DNA of 64,000 bases from positions 434,001 through 498,000 of the forward strand of contig NZ_VSKS01000001.1 of assembly GCF_008312835.1 (NCBI RefSeq). Reading direction: 5' to 3'. Numbering within the stretch: position 1 is the first letter of the stretch; each line of letters opens with the position of its first letter. Made by a program: the position numbers and the translations under genes. This DNA comes from Streptomyces marokkonensis. Its GTDB lineage: Bacteria; Actinomycetota; Actinomycetes; Streptomycetales; Streptomycetaceae. The notes under the pieces are model-generated. The model was not told where the DNA came from and did no database searches. It saw only the letters and a list, made by a program, of their open reading frames with translations. This document shows positions 31,928 to 39,592 of this stretch, piece by piece.

Positions 31928-33673
31928 TCACTCCGTGCGCGGCCGCCAGTCGCGTGCGGAGGTGTCGTACGCGTAGCGGGGCAGTTCCTCGACACCGCTG
32001 GTGCGGAACGGGCGGCCGTGGTCGTCGATGCGGACCGTGCCGGTGCGGCCCTGCGAGGACCAGTCCAGCTCCAGGTACCAGCGGCAGTCGCAGTCACCGG
32101 TCCGGGCGGTGACCATCAGCACCTCCGGGTCGGTCGCGGAGACCCGGTAGGGCATCCGCACGGCCGGGATCGGCGTGCCGGCGTCGTTCCCGGCGACCGC
32201 GCGGGCGATGGGCCGGTCCTTGTCCAGGTCCACGTCGAAGTGCCGCGGGGTGAGCGCGCCGCCGCAGCCCTCGTCCATGGCGTACGCGTTCCCCGGGGCG
32301 GGCGCGGCGCGGCCGGTCACCCGGACCCGGAGCGCGGTGAGGACGACGGCCGTGCGGGACGTCCCCTGCACCGACAGCTCCACCCTCGTCTCGCCGCCGT
32401 GCACGGCCGACTGCGCCTCCGCCCACGTCCTGGCGTCCTGCGGGGCCGGGGGCGGCGGGACCTGCTTCGGCGGCCTCGCGACGACGTAGTCGTGACCGCA
32501 CCCGTACGCCCACACGTGGGAGTCGGCGGACCAGGTGAGCGGCGGGGGTCCGGCGGACGCCGTCGGCTCCGGCGGGGCGGAGGTGCCGCGCGGTGACTCG
32601 GGGGCCCCGGGACGCCCCTTCGGTGCTGCGGTGCCGGTGCCGGTGCCGGAAGCGGTGGCGGAGGGTGCGGGCGAGGAGGTGCGGCCGTGGGGCTTCGCGG
32701 CGGTCCCGGTCGGCGCAGACGTACCCGGTCGCGCACCGGAGGTCTCCCGCCCGCCGGACGACCGCCGGTCGTCCGGCAGCGCGGACAGACTCCCCACGGT
32801 CGCGAGCAACGCGCACGCGGCGGCCACGGCGACGGCAACCCGCTCACGCCGCCGGTACCAGGGCCGCTGCCCGCCGGCTTCCTCCGCCCGGGGCCCGCTC
32901 ACGGCACCGCCCTCCGCCACGGGGTCGCCCGCGGGCGCGGATTCCCCGGCCCCCGCACCGGCGCGCCCGGTGCCGGGCCCGGCTTCCGGCCCGCCGACCG
33001 CGCCCCCGCTCGACCACGACGGCACGCTGCGGGGGCCGGAGCCGGTTCCGGAGCCCGAGCCCGAGCCGGGGCCGGAGGCGGAGCCGGAGTTGGAGCCGGA
33101 GCCGGAGTCGGAGCCGGGGCCGGAGTCGGGGCCGGAGTCGGGGCCGGAGTTGGAGACGGAGCGCGAGCCGGAGCCGGAGTCGGAGCCGGGGCCGGAGTCG
33201 GGGCCGGAGTCGGGGCCGGAAGCGGGGCCGGAGTTGGAGACGGAGCGCGAGCCGGAGCCGGAGTCCGGGCCCGTAGCTGGGCCGGAGCCGGAGTCGGAGC
33301 TGGAGTTGGGGCCGGGAGCCGAACCGGAGTCCGGAGCCGAGCCCGGGCCGGGACCCGGCCCTGCGGGCGCCGACCCTGCCGCGCCCGCCGAGCCGCCGTC
33401 CGCCCCGCGCGGGTGGCGGCGTGCCTCCGCGGCACGGAGCCAGCGGCGGTGGAGGTCCAGGCGTTCCGTGCTCGACGCGCCGCAGAGCGCGGCGAAGCGT
33501 TCCACGGGCGCGAAGTCGACGGGAACCGCCTCGCCGGCGCAGTAGCGGTGCAGCGTCGAGGTGTTCATGTTCAGGCGACGGGCCAGCGAGCCGTAACTGC
33601 GGTCCGTGCGTTCCTTCAGCTCCCGCAGCAGCGCCGCGAACTCAGCCACGTCGTCCTGTGCCGACACCGACAC
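31928..33673 (-). CDS. HTH protein with Gly/Ser/Asp repeat linker, one TM helix and an outer domain
   Basis: A 581-aa protein. The XRE-like HTH is [40 protein letters not shown] (about 10-50). Residues about 110-240 are low-complexity repeats of Gly, Ser, Pro and Asp. A basic stretch (WYRRRERV) and a membrane helix ([20 protein letters not shown], about 272-292) follow. The last 180 residues form an extracytoplasmic domain with Cys pairs ([25 protein letters not shown]). This is a DNA-binding head tethered to a surface sensor, a layout known in Streptomyces. Ligand and targets are unknown. I chose the GTG at 33673. Confidence 0.8.
   Translation of the reverse strand: MSVSAQDDVAEFAALLRELKERTDRSYGSLARRLNMNTSTLHRYCAGEAVPVDFAPVERFAALCGASSTERLDLHRRWLRAAEARRHPRGADGGSAGAAGSAPAGPGPGPGSAPDSGSAPGPNSSSDSGSGPATGPDSGSGSRSVSNSGPASGPDSGPDSGPGSDSGSGSRSVSNSGPDSGPDSGPGSDSGSGSNSGSASGPGSGSGSGTGSGPRSVPSWSSGGAVGGPEAGPGTGRAGAGAGESAPAGDPVAEGGAVSGPRAEEAGGQRPWYRRRERVAVAVAAACALLATVGSLSALPDDRRSSGGRETSGARPGTSAPTGTAAKPHGRTSSPAPSATASGTGTGTAAPKGRPGAPESPRGTSAPPEPTASAGPPPLTWSADSHVWAYGCGHDYVVARPPKQVPPPPAPQDARTWAEAQSAVHGGETRVELSVQGTSRTAVVLTALRVRVTGRAAPAPGNAYAMDEGCGGALTPRHFDVDLDKDRPIARAVAGNDAGTPIPAVRMPYRVSATDPEVLMVTARTGDCDCRWYLELDWSSQGRTGTVRIDDHGRPFRTSGVEELPRYAYDTSARDWRPRTE
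33045..33330. repeat. Short-period (6-18 bp) and 70-80-bp repeats inside the HTH protein gene
   Basis: On the + strand GGAGCCG, GGAGTCG and GGGGCCG hexamer-like units alternate, and a longer block starting GAGCCGGAGCCGGAGTCGG near 33093 is duplicated about 70-80 bp downstream. It encodes the [18 protein letters not shown]-type linker. It is likely to vary in length between strains. Confidence 0.8.
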
Positions 33674-33920
33674 GTCACCCCGCACTCGCTCCGACCCGGA
33701 CCAGGCCCTGGTACGGCATCCCAGGCACCCCATGTACCTGCACGTCGGAAGGGCTGGGATGGTTCCATGCCGGTGAATCCGGCGACGCCGCTTGCGCCCG
33801 CCTCCCGGGACGGCCGATGCTCTCGGTACGTACCGCCCCGACGGCCGCCGGAGGGACCAGCCCGGTCGTCACGGCGTACCGCCTCACCCATCCATCCCGC
33901 ACACCTCACGGGGGACACCC

Positions 33921-34541
33921 ATGCCCATGCGCACCCGGGCCGCCGCACTCGCCACGCTCACCGTCGCCGCGCTCGCGGCCGGCACGGCGCTCACCGCACC
34001 GGCCGGCGCCGCTCCGAAGAAGGCCGCCCCACCCGCGTTCCTCGCCGCCTCCGAGCTGCCCCCGCACCCGTCGTCCGGCTGGACCGCGGGTCCGGTCACC
34101 GACGGCTTCCCGGCGGAGCTCGCGTACTGCCTGGGCGAGGGCGTACCGGCCTACGACTACCGGCACCGTGTCTTCCACACCGACCTGGACACGGGCGCCG
34201 TGCAGGTCACCGTGGTCACCGGCTCCGCCGCCAAGGGCAAGGCGCTGGCCGCCCTGCTCAACAAGGAGATCCGTTCCTGCGCGGACCGGATCGAGCTGTC
34301 CGACCCGGAGACCGAGGCCGAGGGCCGGTACTACGGCACACTGCCGGTCGAGGAGGGAGCGGCGGTGCACGGGCTGCGCACGGAGACCTCCTGGGGCGCC
34401 ACGGACGTCCACCTGCTGTCCGTGGGACGGGACGGCAGGACCGTGACCGTCGTCGGATGGGGGCAGATGGGCGACTTCGGTGACGCCCCGGTCGCCGCCT
34501 TCAAGAAGACGACGAAGAAGGCCGTCGACAAGCTGTACTGA
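33921..34541 (+). CDS. Secreted protein of unknown function
   Basis: A 206-aa protein with a Sec signal peptide (MPMRTRAAALATLTVAALAAGTALTAPAGAA, cleaved about residue 31). The mature part is a mixed alpha/beta domain with two Cys (AYCLGEG, RSCADRIEL) that can pair, and repeated Thr/Val strands. I do not recognise a family. The ATG follows GGGGGAC. It stands alone, 247 nt after the divergent HTH-membrane protein and before a strong terminator. Being divergent from a membrane-tethered regulator, it may be controlled by it. Confidence 0.7.
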   Translation: MPMRTRAAALATLTVAALAAGTALTAPAGAAPKKAAPPAFLAASELPPHPSSGWTAGPVTDGFPAELAYCLGEGVPAYDYRHRVFHTDLDTGAVQVTVVTGSAAKGKALAALLNKEIRSCADRIELSDPETEAEGRYYGTLPVEEGAAVHGLRTETSWGATDVHLLSVGRDGRTVTVVGWGQMGDFGDAPVAAFKKTTKKAVDKLY

Positions 34542-34571
34542 GCCCCGCCCCCCCACGGCCACCACGGAAGC

Positions 34572-34613
34572 CGGGGCCGTCCTCTCGCCACGGGGGTCGG
34601 GAGGACGGCCCCG
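34572..34613 (+). terminator. Terminator after the secreted protein gene
   Basis: CGGGGCCGTCCTC (34572-34584) pairs with GAGGACGGCCCCG (34601-34613), a 13-bp perfect stem with a 16-nt loop. Confidence 0.75.
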
Positions 34614-34754
34614 CGCGCATGCGTGGCCACTGCACTTCGGCCAACAACCGGTCGTCGACGCCGCGGCATGACTGCCGCGTGGGTGACCGGGCAATGATTC
34701 CCGTAGACGCGTTCGAGCAGCAGGGGGAATCGACATCGGCACGCGGGCGGGGCC

Positions 34755-35156
34755 ATGAGGAGTCAGGCTTCGGCGGCTCAGCTGAGGCGCACACTGGGGC
34801 GGGCGGACCTGAGAGCGGTGCCCGAGTCCCGCAGGGCGGTGCGTGAGCTGCTCACGCACTGGGGCACACCGGAACAGTCCGCGGTCGCGGAACTGCTCAC
34901 CAGCGAGCTCGTCACCAACGCGCTCGTCCACACCGACGACGAGGCGGTGCTGACGGCCACCGTGGGACCCCGTGGACTGCGGGTGGAGGTGCGGGACTTC
35001 GTGTCCCGCCAGCCCCGGCCGCGACTGCCGTGCACCGACGACGGCACGCACGGCAGGGGCCTGGTGCTCGTCGAGTCCCTCGCCGACGAGTGGGGCGTCA
35101 GCCGGCACGAGGTGGGCAAGTCCGTCTGGTTCGAACTCGACGCGGACGCCGCCTGA
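34755..35156 (+). CDS. HATPase_c anti-sigma factor kinase-like protein (RsbW type)
   Basis: A 133-aa single-domain GHKL ATPase. The N box is ELLTSELVTNALVHT (about 48-62), followed by a short D-box equivalent (VEVRDFVSR) and the G box HGRGLVLVESLADEWGV (about 98-114). Streptomyces has dozens of these. They bind a sigma factor or anti-anti-sigma protein and may phosphorylate the latter. No sigma or antagonist gene is adjacent, so the partner is unknown. The ATG at 34755 is weakly served; the upstream GGGGAATCG could start translation slightly earlier. Confidence 0.88.
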   Translation: MRSQASAAQLRRTLGRADLRAVPESRRAVRELLTHWGTPEQSAVAELLTSELVTNALVHTDDEAVLTATVGPRGLRVEVRDFVSRQPRPRLPCTDDGTHGRGLVLVESLADEWGVSRHEVGKSVWFELDADAA

Positions 35157-35202
35157 AGGCGCGGCCACGAGGCGTGCGTCCATTCCGCCCCGCACAGCAC
35201 GC

Positions 35203-35228
35203 GGGGGCGGCCCGTGCGGGCCGCCCCC
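35203..35228. terminator. Bidirectional terminator
   Basis: GGGGGCGGCCC-GTGC-GGGCCGCCCCC: an 11-bp perfect stem with a tetraloop, between the convergent ATPase and DUF2637 genes. Confidence 0.8.
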
Positions 35229-35246
35229 GTCGTCCGTCGTGCGGCG

Positions 35247-36293
35247 TCAGCCGAACTGCTGCTCCAGGTCCTTGAGCTTGCGCTCCAGGGAGTCCAGGCG
35301 CGGCAGGGCCTGGGTGTCGTCCTCGGCGGTGAGGTCGACGGTCAGCGGGTCAGTGCCGCCGGAACGCACCGGCTGCAGGGAGGGACGCGCGCGGACGGGC
35401 AGGGCCTCCGGGGCCGATATGGCAGGCTCCGCGGAGACCATGTCGGAGTCGCGCTCCACGGTTGCCGTCTCCAGCTCGCGTCCGCCGCCCCGGCCGACGA
35501 AGCCCCGGTGGCCGCGGCTGATCGCCTTGAGCCGGGCCCGCTCCATCCGCTGCTGGTCCCGCCGGCGCTGCTTGGCCTCGTCCTTGCGGATCTTGTCCTC
35601 GCGCACTTCCTCGACCGCTTCGTCGAGGCTGCGGACGCCCTCCAGCAGCATCAGCGACCAGGCGCGGTAGGTCTCCCGGGGGGCGCGCAGCCAGCGCACC
35701 ATACGGATCTGCGGGAGCGGACGCGGAACCAGGCCCTGTTCACGCAGCGCGGCCCGCCGGGTCTGCTTCAGCGCGCGGTCGAACAGGACCGCCGCCGACA
35801 GGGACATGCCCGCGAAGAAGTGCGGTGCGCCCGCGTGGCCGATGCCCCGGGGAGCGTGGACCCAGTTGAACCAGGCCGCGGCGAAGGCGAACGTCCATAC
35901 GAGTATCCGCGAGCCGAGGGCCGCGTCACCGTGGCTCGCCTCGCGCACGGCGAGCACCGAGCAGAACATCGCCGCGCCGTCCAGGCCGAACGGGACGAGG
36001 TACTGCCAGCCGCCGGAGAGCCCGAGGTTCTCTTCGCCGAAGCCGACAAGGCCGTGGAAGGAGAGCGCGGCGGCCACCGCCGCACAGCAGAACAGCAGGA
36101 CGTAGGAGACGGTGCCGTAGACGGCCTCCTTGCGCCGGCTGCGCTCCTCGCTGCGCTCCCACGAGTCGTCCGCACTCGTGTCCTTGACCGAGGAGCGCTT
36201 CCCGCGCGCCAGCACCGCCACCGCCGCCAGCATGCCCAGGAGCAGCACGGCGCCCGGAAGCAGCCAGTTCAGCGATATGTCGGTCAGTCTCAT
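35247..36293 (-). CDS. DUF2637 membrane protein (SpdB-like) with coiled-coil tail
   Basis: A 348-aa protein. One N-terminal helix (WLLPGAVLLLGMLAAVAVLA) is followed by four hydrophobic segments at about 60-190 (YVLLFCCAAVAAALSFHGLVGF; YLVPFGLDGAAMFCSVLAVREASHGD; WTFAFAAAWFNWVHAPRG; FFAGMSLSAAVLFDRALKQTR), the DUF2637 signature. A basic, coiled-coil region (EEVREDKIRKDEAKQRRRDQQRMERARLKAISRG) and a C-terminal heptad (LDSLERKLKDLEQQFG) follow. DUF2637 proteins occur on conjugative elements (Spd) and chromosomally in Streptomyces. No transfer genes are near, so a conjugation role is not supported here. Confidence 0.82.
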   Translation of the reverse strand: MRLTDISLNWLLPGAVLLLGMLAAVAVLARGKRSSVKDTSADDSWERSEERSRRKEAVYGTVSYVLLFCCAAVAAALSFHGLVGFGEENLGLSGGWQYLVPFGLDGAAMFCSVLAVREASHGDAALGSRILVWTFAFAAAWFNWVHAPRGIGHAGAPHFFAGMSLSAAVLFDRALKQTRRAALREQGLVPRPLPQIRMVRWLRAPRETYRAWSLMLLEGVRSLDEAVEEVREDKIRKDEAKQRRRDQQRMERARLKAISRGHRGFVGRGGGRELETATVERDSDMVSAEPAISAPEALPVRARPSLQPVRSGGTDPLTVDLTAEDDTQALPRLDSLERKLKDLEQQFG

Positions 36294-36596
36294 CTAGGGG
36301 TCCCTTGCATTGGGATAGGGCGTAACGCCCGCCATAGTGGCCCAATCCCAGCAGCCCTCAGGGGGTTTCGGGGCAAGAGGCCGCCCAGGAAGTGAGAGGG
36401 GGGTGCCCAGGGCGGCTTTCTGCTCGAACTGCCGCATGAGGGGCGGGAGTTGAGTTCGAATAAGACTACCCGTACGGGTGGTTCCGCGGAAAGTTCCCGC
36501 GACGGGTGAGGGAATTGTGAATCAGCCGTGACCTCTGTGGCGTGCCGACCGGATGATCTTACGTCCCCGCAGGGGGTGCCGTTGCCCGACGCGGCG
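36294..36596. other. Intergenic region upstream of the DUF2637 gene
   Basis: 303 nt. On the minus strand it is the promoter and leader of the DUF2637 gene and holds a compact palindrome GGGCGT-T-ACGCCC. A perfect 12-bp palindrome ACCCGTACGGGT lies at 36468-36479, and GCCGCCC...GGGCGGC (about 36382-36418) could form a terminator. No gene is seen. Confidence 0.5.
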
Positions 36597-37475
36597 TCAA
36601 CTCGCCTGCGCCGCGACGGCGGTGGCGCTGCCGGTCACGGAGTTTCTGTCGCAGGTGCGCGGGCAGGTGGCGCACATGTCCGCGGGACGCAGTGTGTAGA
36701 ACATGCAGCAGCTGACCCGGTCCCGGGTCGCGCGCTCCGGCTCCCCGCCGGGTCCGGCCGGCCGGCGGAAGGCGGCGGCGCCGACGTACGGCTTGGTCGC
36801 GCCCGGCAGCAGCAGCTCCAGCTCGCGCGTCGCGCGCTCCTCCTCGCCGAGCAGCTGGGCGACGTACCACAGGCTCTCGACGATCTCGTCGGTCGCCATG
36901 GCCCACAGGGCGCGGCCGCGCCGCCGCATCCGGGGGCCGAAACCGGCCAGGACGGGTTCGAGGTGCTGGGCGACCGCCGCGCGCACCTCCGCCCGCAGCG
37001 CCTCCTCGTCGGGCACCACCCGGGCTCCGGGCAGCGCGGCGGCCGGGTCGTCCGGCAGGCAGGCGAAACCGTCCGGCCGCACGGCCATGCGGCCCACGGC
37101 GAGACCGGGCGCGGTGCGGTCGAACGAGACATGCGTCACGGGGAAGCGCGGCACCCTGCGGTGCAGGAACCACGGCACGGTGATCAGCAGGCAGGCGGGC
37201 CACGCGTAGCGGTGCAGCCCGAAGCTCGCGATCACGTCCGGCCGGCCCTGCCGGCCGTAGTCCCGCAGCACCTGGGTGTCGTCCCAGGCCAGGAAGGCGT
37301 CCAGGCCGGTCCCCGCGTCGGCGAGCTCCGACGCGGCGACCCAGCCGCCGCCCCGGGGAGCCTCCTCGCCGGTGGCCAGCTCGGTGACGGCCAGCGCGGG
37401 GAAGGCCTCCGCCAGGCGGGCGTACGCGTCCGCGACGGCCGAACCGGGCACAGGCATGGGACCACCCATTCGCAT
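36597..37475 (-). CDS. FhuF-like ferric-siderophore reductase (2Fe-2S)
   Basis: A 292-aa protein. The C-terminal CCMFYTLRPADMCATC motif (CCx10Cx2C) binds the 2Fe-2S cluster of FhuF-type reductases, which release iron from siderophores in the cytoplasm. The body has the family FxAWDDTQ and SFGLHRYAWPACLLITVPWFLHRRVP segments. The frame extends upstream through the iron box; I place the start at the ATG 37475, just after the operator. Iron control is explained by the box at 37494-37512. No siderophore transporter is adjacent. Confidence 0.88.
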   Translation of the reverse strand: MRMGGPMPVPGSAVADAYARLAEAFPALAVTELATGEEAPRGGGWVAASELADAGTGLDAFLAWDDTQVLRDYGRQGRPDVIASFGLHRYAWPACLLITVPWFLHRRVPRFPVTHVSFDRTAPGLAVGRMAVRPDGFACLPDDPAAALPGARVVPDEEALRAEVRAAVAQHLEPVLAGFGPRMRRRGRALWAMATDEIVESLWYVAQLLGEEERATRELELLLPGATKPYVGAAAFRRPAGPGGEPERATRDRVSCCMFYTLRPADMCATCPRTCDRNSVTGSATAVAAQAS

Positions 37476-37493
37476 CTCGTGGAGCCGAGCAAT

Positions 37494-37512
37494 AAAGGTA
37501 AGGCTCACCTTA
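37494..37512 (-). promoter_or_regulatory. Iron box (DmdR/IdeR operator)
   Basis: AAAGGTAAGGCTCACCTTA resembles the Streptomyces iron box TTAGGTTAGGCTCACCTAA closely, including the central GGCTCACCT. It lies 19 nt upstream of the FhuF-like gene, so iron-loaded DmdR1 would repress it. Confidence 0.8.
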
Positions 37513-37623
37513 CCGAAGATCGCGGATATGGGAACTGGCGTCCGGTGCGCCTATGGTGCTTGACGGACAGGTGACAACCCGCCGTAATGACCGCAAGTAC
37601 CGACACGTCCGCAGGAGGACCTT

Positions 37624-38538
37624 GTGAAGCAGGGCACGCAGGGCCCCGCCGGGGCGGTGGAGGCGGCGGCCGCCGACCGGGCCGGCCAGGGCCGCTGCCG
37701 GGTGCCGGCCCAGCCGGCGGCGCAGGACGCGGCCGACCGCTGCCGGGTGCCGGCCCAGCCGGCGGCGCAGGACGCGGCCGACCGCTGCCGGGTGCCGGCC
37801 CAGCCGGCGGCGCAGGACGCGGCCGACCGGCTGCGCGACCGGGCGGGCGGTGCCGAGGGCGACACCGTGCGCGGCGAGCACACGCACGGCGAACCTCCTC
37901 TTCCCCGGCCCGCCGTCCAGCGGTCCTCCGTGCGCGGACAGATCCTCGCCGCCCTGCGCACCGCGCTGGTGACCGGTGAACTGCGCCCCGGCGAGGTGTA
38001 CTCCGCGCCCGTGCTGGCCGAGCGGTTCGGCGTCTCCGCGACGCCCGTCCGCGAGGCCATGCAGCAGCTCACCCTCGAGGGCGCGGTCGAGGTCGTGCCC
38101 AACCGGGGGTTCCGGGTCGTCGAGCGGGGCGCCGGGGAGCTGGCCGAGCTGGCCGAGGTCCGGGCGCTGATCGAGGTCCCGGTGATGCTGCGGCTGGCGC
38201 GTACGGTGCCCGCCGAGCGGTGGGCCGGGCTGCGCCCGCTCGCCGAGGCCACCGTCCGTGCCGCGTCCGCCGGGTGCCGGGCCACGTACGCGGAGTCCGA
38301 CCGCGCGTTCCACGGCGCGGTGCTCGCCCTCGCCGGGAACGAGCAGCTCGTCCGGATCGCCGAGGACCTCCACCGGCGTGCCCAGTGGCCGCTGGTCGGC
38401 GGCACCTCCGGCACCCGGGGGCGTGCGCGGCTGATCGCCGACGCGCACGAACACACGGCGCTGCTCGACGCCTTGATCGCCGGTGATCTGGACGTCGTCC
38501 GGTCACTGGTGGGGGAGCACTTCAACGGGGCGGGCTGA
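37624..38538 (+). CDS. GntR/FadR regulator with a triplicated 15-residue N-terminal repeat
   Basis: A 304-aa protein, GTG after AGGAGG. Residues about 24-68 are three exact copies of a 15-mer containing CRVPAQPAAQDAADR. A winged HTH follows (SSVRGQILAALRTALVTGELRPGEVYSAPVLAERFGVSATPVREAMQQLTLEGAV, about 100-155), then an FCD domain (DRAFHGAVLALAGN; IADAHEHTALLDALIAGD) with metal-binding Asp and His residues. The normal start would be near residue 85; the extra N-terminus is unusual. Target genes are not evident; an FhuF-like gene is divergent. Confidence 0.85.
   Translation: MKQGTQGPAGAVEAAAADRAGQGRCRVPAQPAAQDAADRCRVPAQPAAQDAADRCRVPAQPAAQDAADRLRDRAGGAEGDTVRGEHTHGEPPLPRPAVQRSSVRGQILAALRTALVTGELRPGEVYSAPVLAERFGVSATPVREAMQQLTLEGAVEVVPNRGFRVVERGAGELAELAEVRALIEVPVMLRLARTVPAERWAGLRPLAEATVRAASAGCRATYAESDRAFHGAVLALAGNEQLVRIAEDLHRRAQWPLVGGTSGTRGRARLIADAHEHTALLDALIAGDLDVVRSLVGEHFNGAG
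37693..37827 (+). repeat. Three exact 45-bp tandem repeats
   Basis: The unit beginning CGCTGCCGGGTGCCGGCCCA is repeated at 37693, 37738 and 37783 without a mismatch, in frame at the start of the GntR gene. Identity at synonymous sites shows very recent expansion. Confidence 0.95.
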
Positions 38539-38575
38539 GGCGTTACTGCTCGCTTTTCCCGCCCCCGCCGCCCCT

Positions 38576-38637
38576 CCCCTTCCCGTCCCTGGGGCTGCGC
38601 CCCCGGACCCCCCTTTCGGCCCTGGACGGGCTCGTCC
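38576..38637. repeat. Dispersed convergent-gene repeat, copy A
   Basis: About 62 nt, with CCCCTTCCCGT, a GGGGC-TGC-GCCCC hairpin, CGGACCCCCC and TCGGCCCTGGACGGGC in order. It is nearly the same as 62441-62501. Both copies lie between convergent genes and probably end transcription from both sides. Confidence 0.8.
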
Positions 38638-38674
38638 CCGAACTCCCCCGGAGGGGGTACCCCCGGACGCGCTG

Positions 38675-39451
38675 TCAGGCCGTTGCCGCGCCCGGTGGGG
38701 CCAGCTGGCCGGCCAGCCAGGTGGGGACGCCGCCCAGGAGGCGGAACAGGCGGCGGGCCTCCTCCCGCAGGCGGGACGCCTCCGGGCCGGTCTCCGTCTC
38801 CGCCAGGGACACCAGGGCCGGCGCCGTACCGACGAGATAGCCCAGCTCCTCGCGGATCCGCAGCGACTCCGCGAACCCGTGCCGCGCTTCGGTCAACTCC
38901 CCGTCCCGCAGGGCGAGTCCCGCAAGGTGACGCCACGTGCCGGACAGCAGCAGCGGATCGGCCTGCGCGGTGGCGCCCGCGTGGGCGCGGCGGTACGCGG
39001 CCCGCGCCGCCTGCGGCGACCGGGTGAGGTTCTCCGCGATCAGCCCGCGCCGGAAGTCCAGCAGCGCCCGCCCCGCCGCCCCCGGAGCGATCAGCGCCGC
39101 CGCCCGGCCGAGCGCGGCCCGCGCCTCGTCCGCCCGGTCGCGCACCCGGAACAGGGTCGCCGCGTAGGCCAAGTACCCGCGTTCACAAGCGGCCGCCCCC
39201 CGCTCGTCGTCACTGTGCGCCATCGCCTCGGCCGTACGCAGTGCGTCCTCCGCCTCCTCCCACCCGGCCTCGGTGTAGACACACCGCTCGACCAGCAGCG
39301 ACGCCCGCTGCAGGGCCGCGTCCGGGGAGTCGGGGGCCAGCAGTGCGGCGGCGTCGGCCCAGCAGGCACGGGAGCGCAGCCGCCACACCGCCGTCTGGAG
39401 AGGATCGTCATCGGCGGTCGTTCCGTCACCGGACATGGCGGTATGCGCCAC
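38675..39451 (-). CDS. TPR-like helical repeat protein of unknown function
   Basis: A 258-aa protein, almost entirely helical pairs with TPR-type spacing (LLVERCVYTEAGWEEAEDALRTAEAMA; GYLAYAATLFRVRDRADEARAALGRAAALI; RGLIAENLTRSPQAARAAYRRAHAGA; RHLAGLALRDGELTEARHGFAESLRIREELG). There is no catalytic motif, signal or membrane segment, so it is probably a scaffold. I chose the GTG at 39451 because GGGGAGGG stands 4 nt upstream; an ATG at 39436 has nothing. Confidence 0.75.
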   Translation of the reverse strand: MAHTAMSGDGTTADDDPLQTAVWRLRSRACWADAAALLAPDSPDAALQRASLLVERCVYTEAGWEEAEDALRTAEAMAHSDDERGAAACERGYLAYAATLFRVRDRADEARAALGRAAALIAPGAAGRALLDFRRGLIAENLTRSPQAARAAYRRAHAGATAQADPLLLSGTWRHLAGLALRDGELTEARHGFAESLRIREELGYLVGTAPALVSLAETETGPEASRLREEARRLFRLLGGVPTWLAGQLAPPGAATA

Positions 39452-39592
39452 GTTGCCCTCCCCGAGCACGCCATCGAGCTGTTGAGTGGTGGCCGCATCT
39501 CAGCACGAACCACGGGGCCCGGCCAAGAGGGTGGGTGAAGGATTTCACAAAGTCGTGGGCCGCGGGCCCGAACCGGCCGACAGCCGCCCGGC

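Noticed and set aside
33045-33330. CRISPR or satellite element
   Set aside because: Short hexamer-based repeats encode a low-complexity linker in an open frame.
35247-36293. Integrated conjugative element marked by DUF2637/Spd
   Set aside because: No integrase, tra gene, attachment site or tRNA is near; chromosomal DUF2637 proteins are common.
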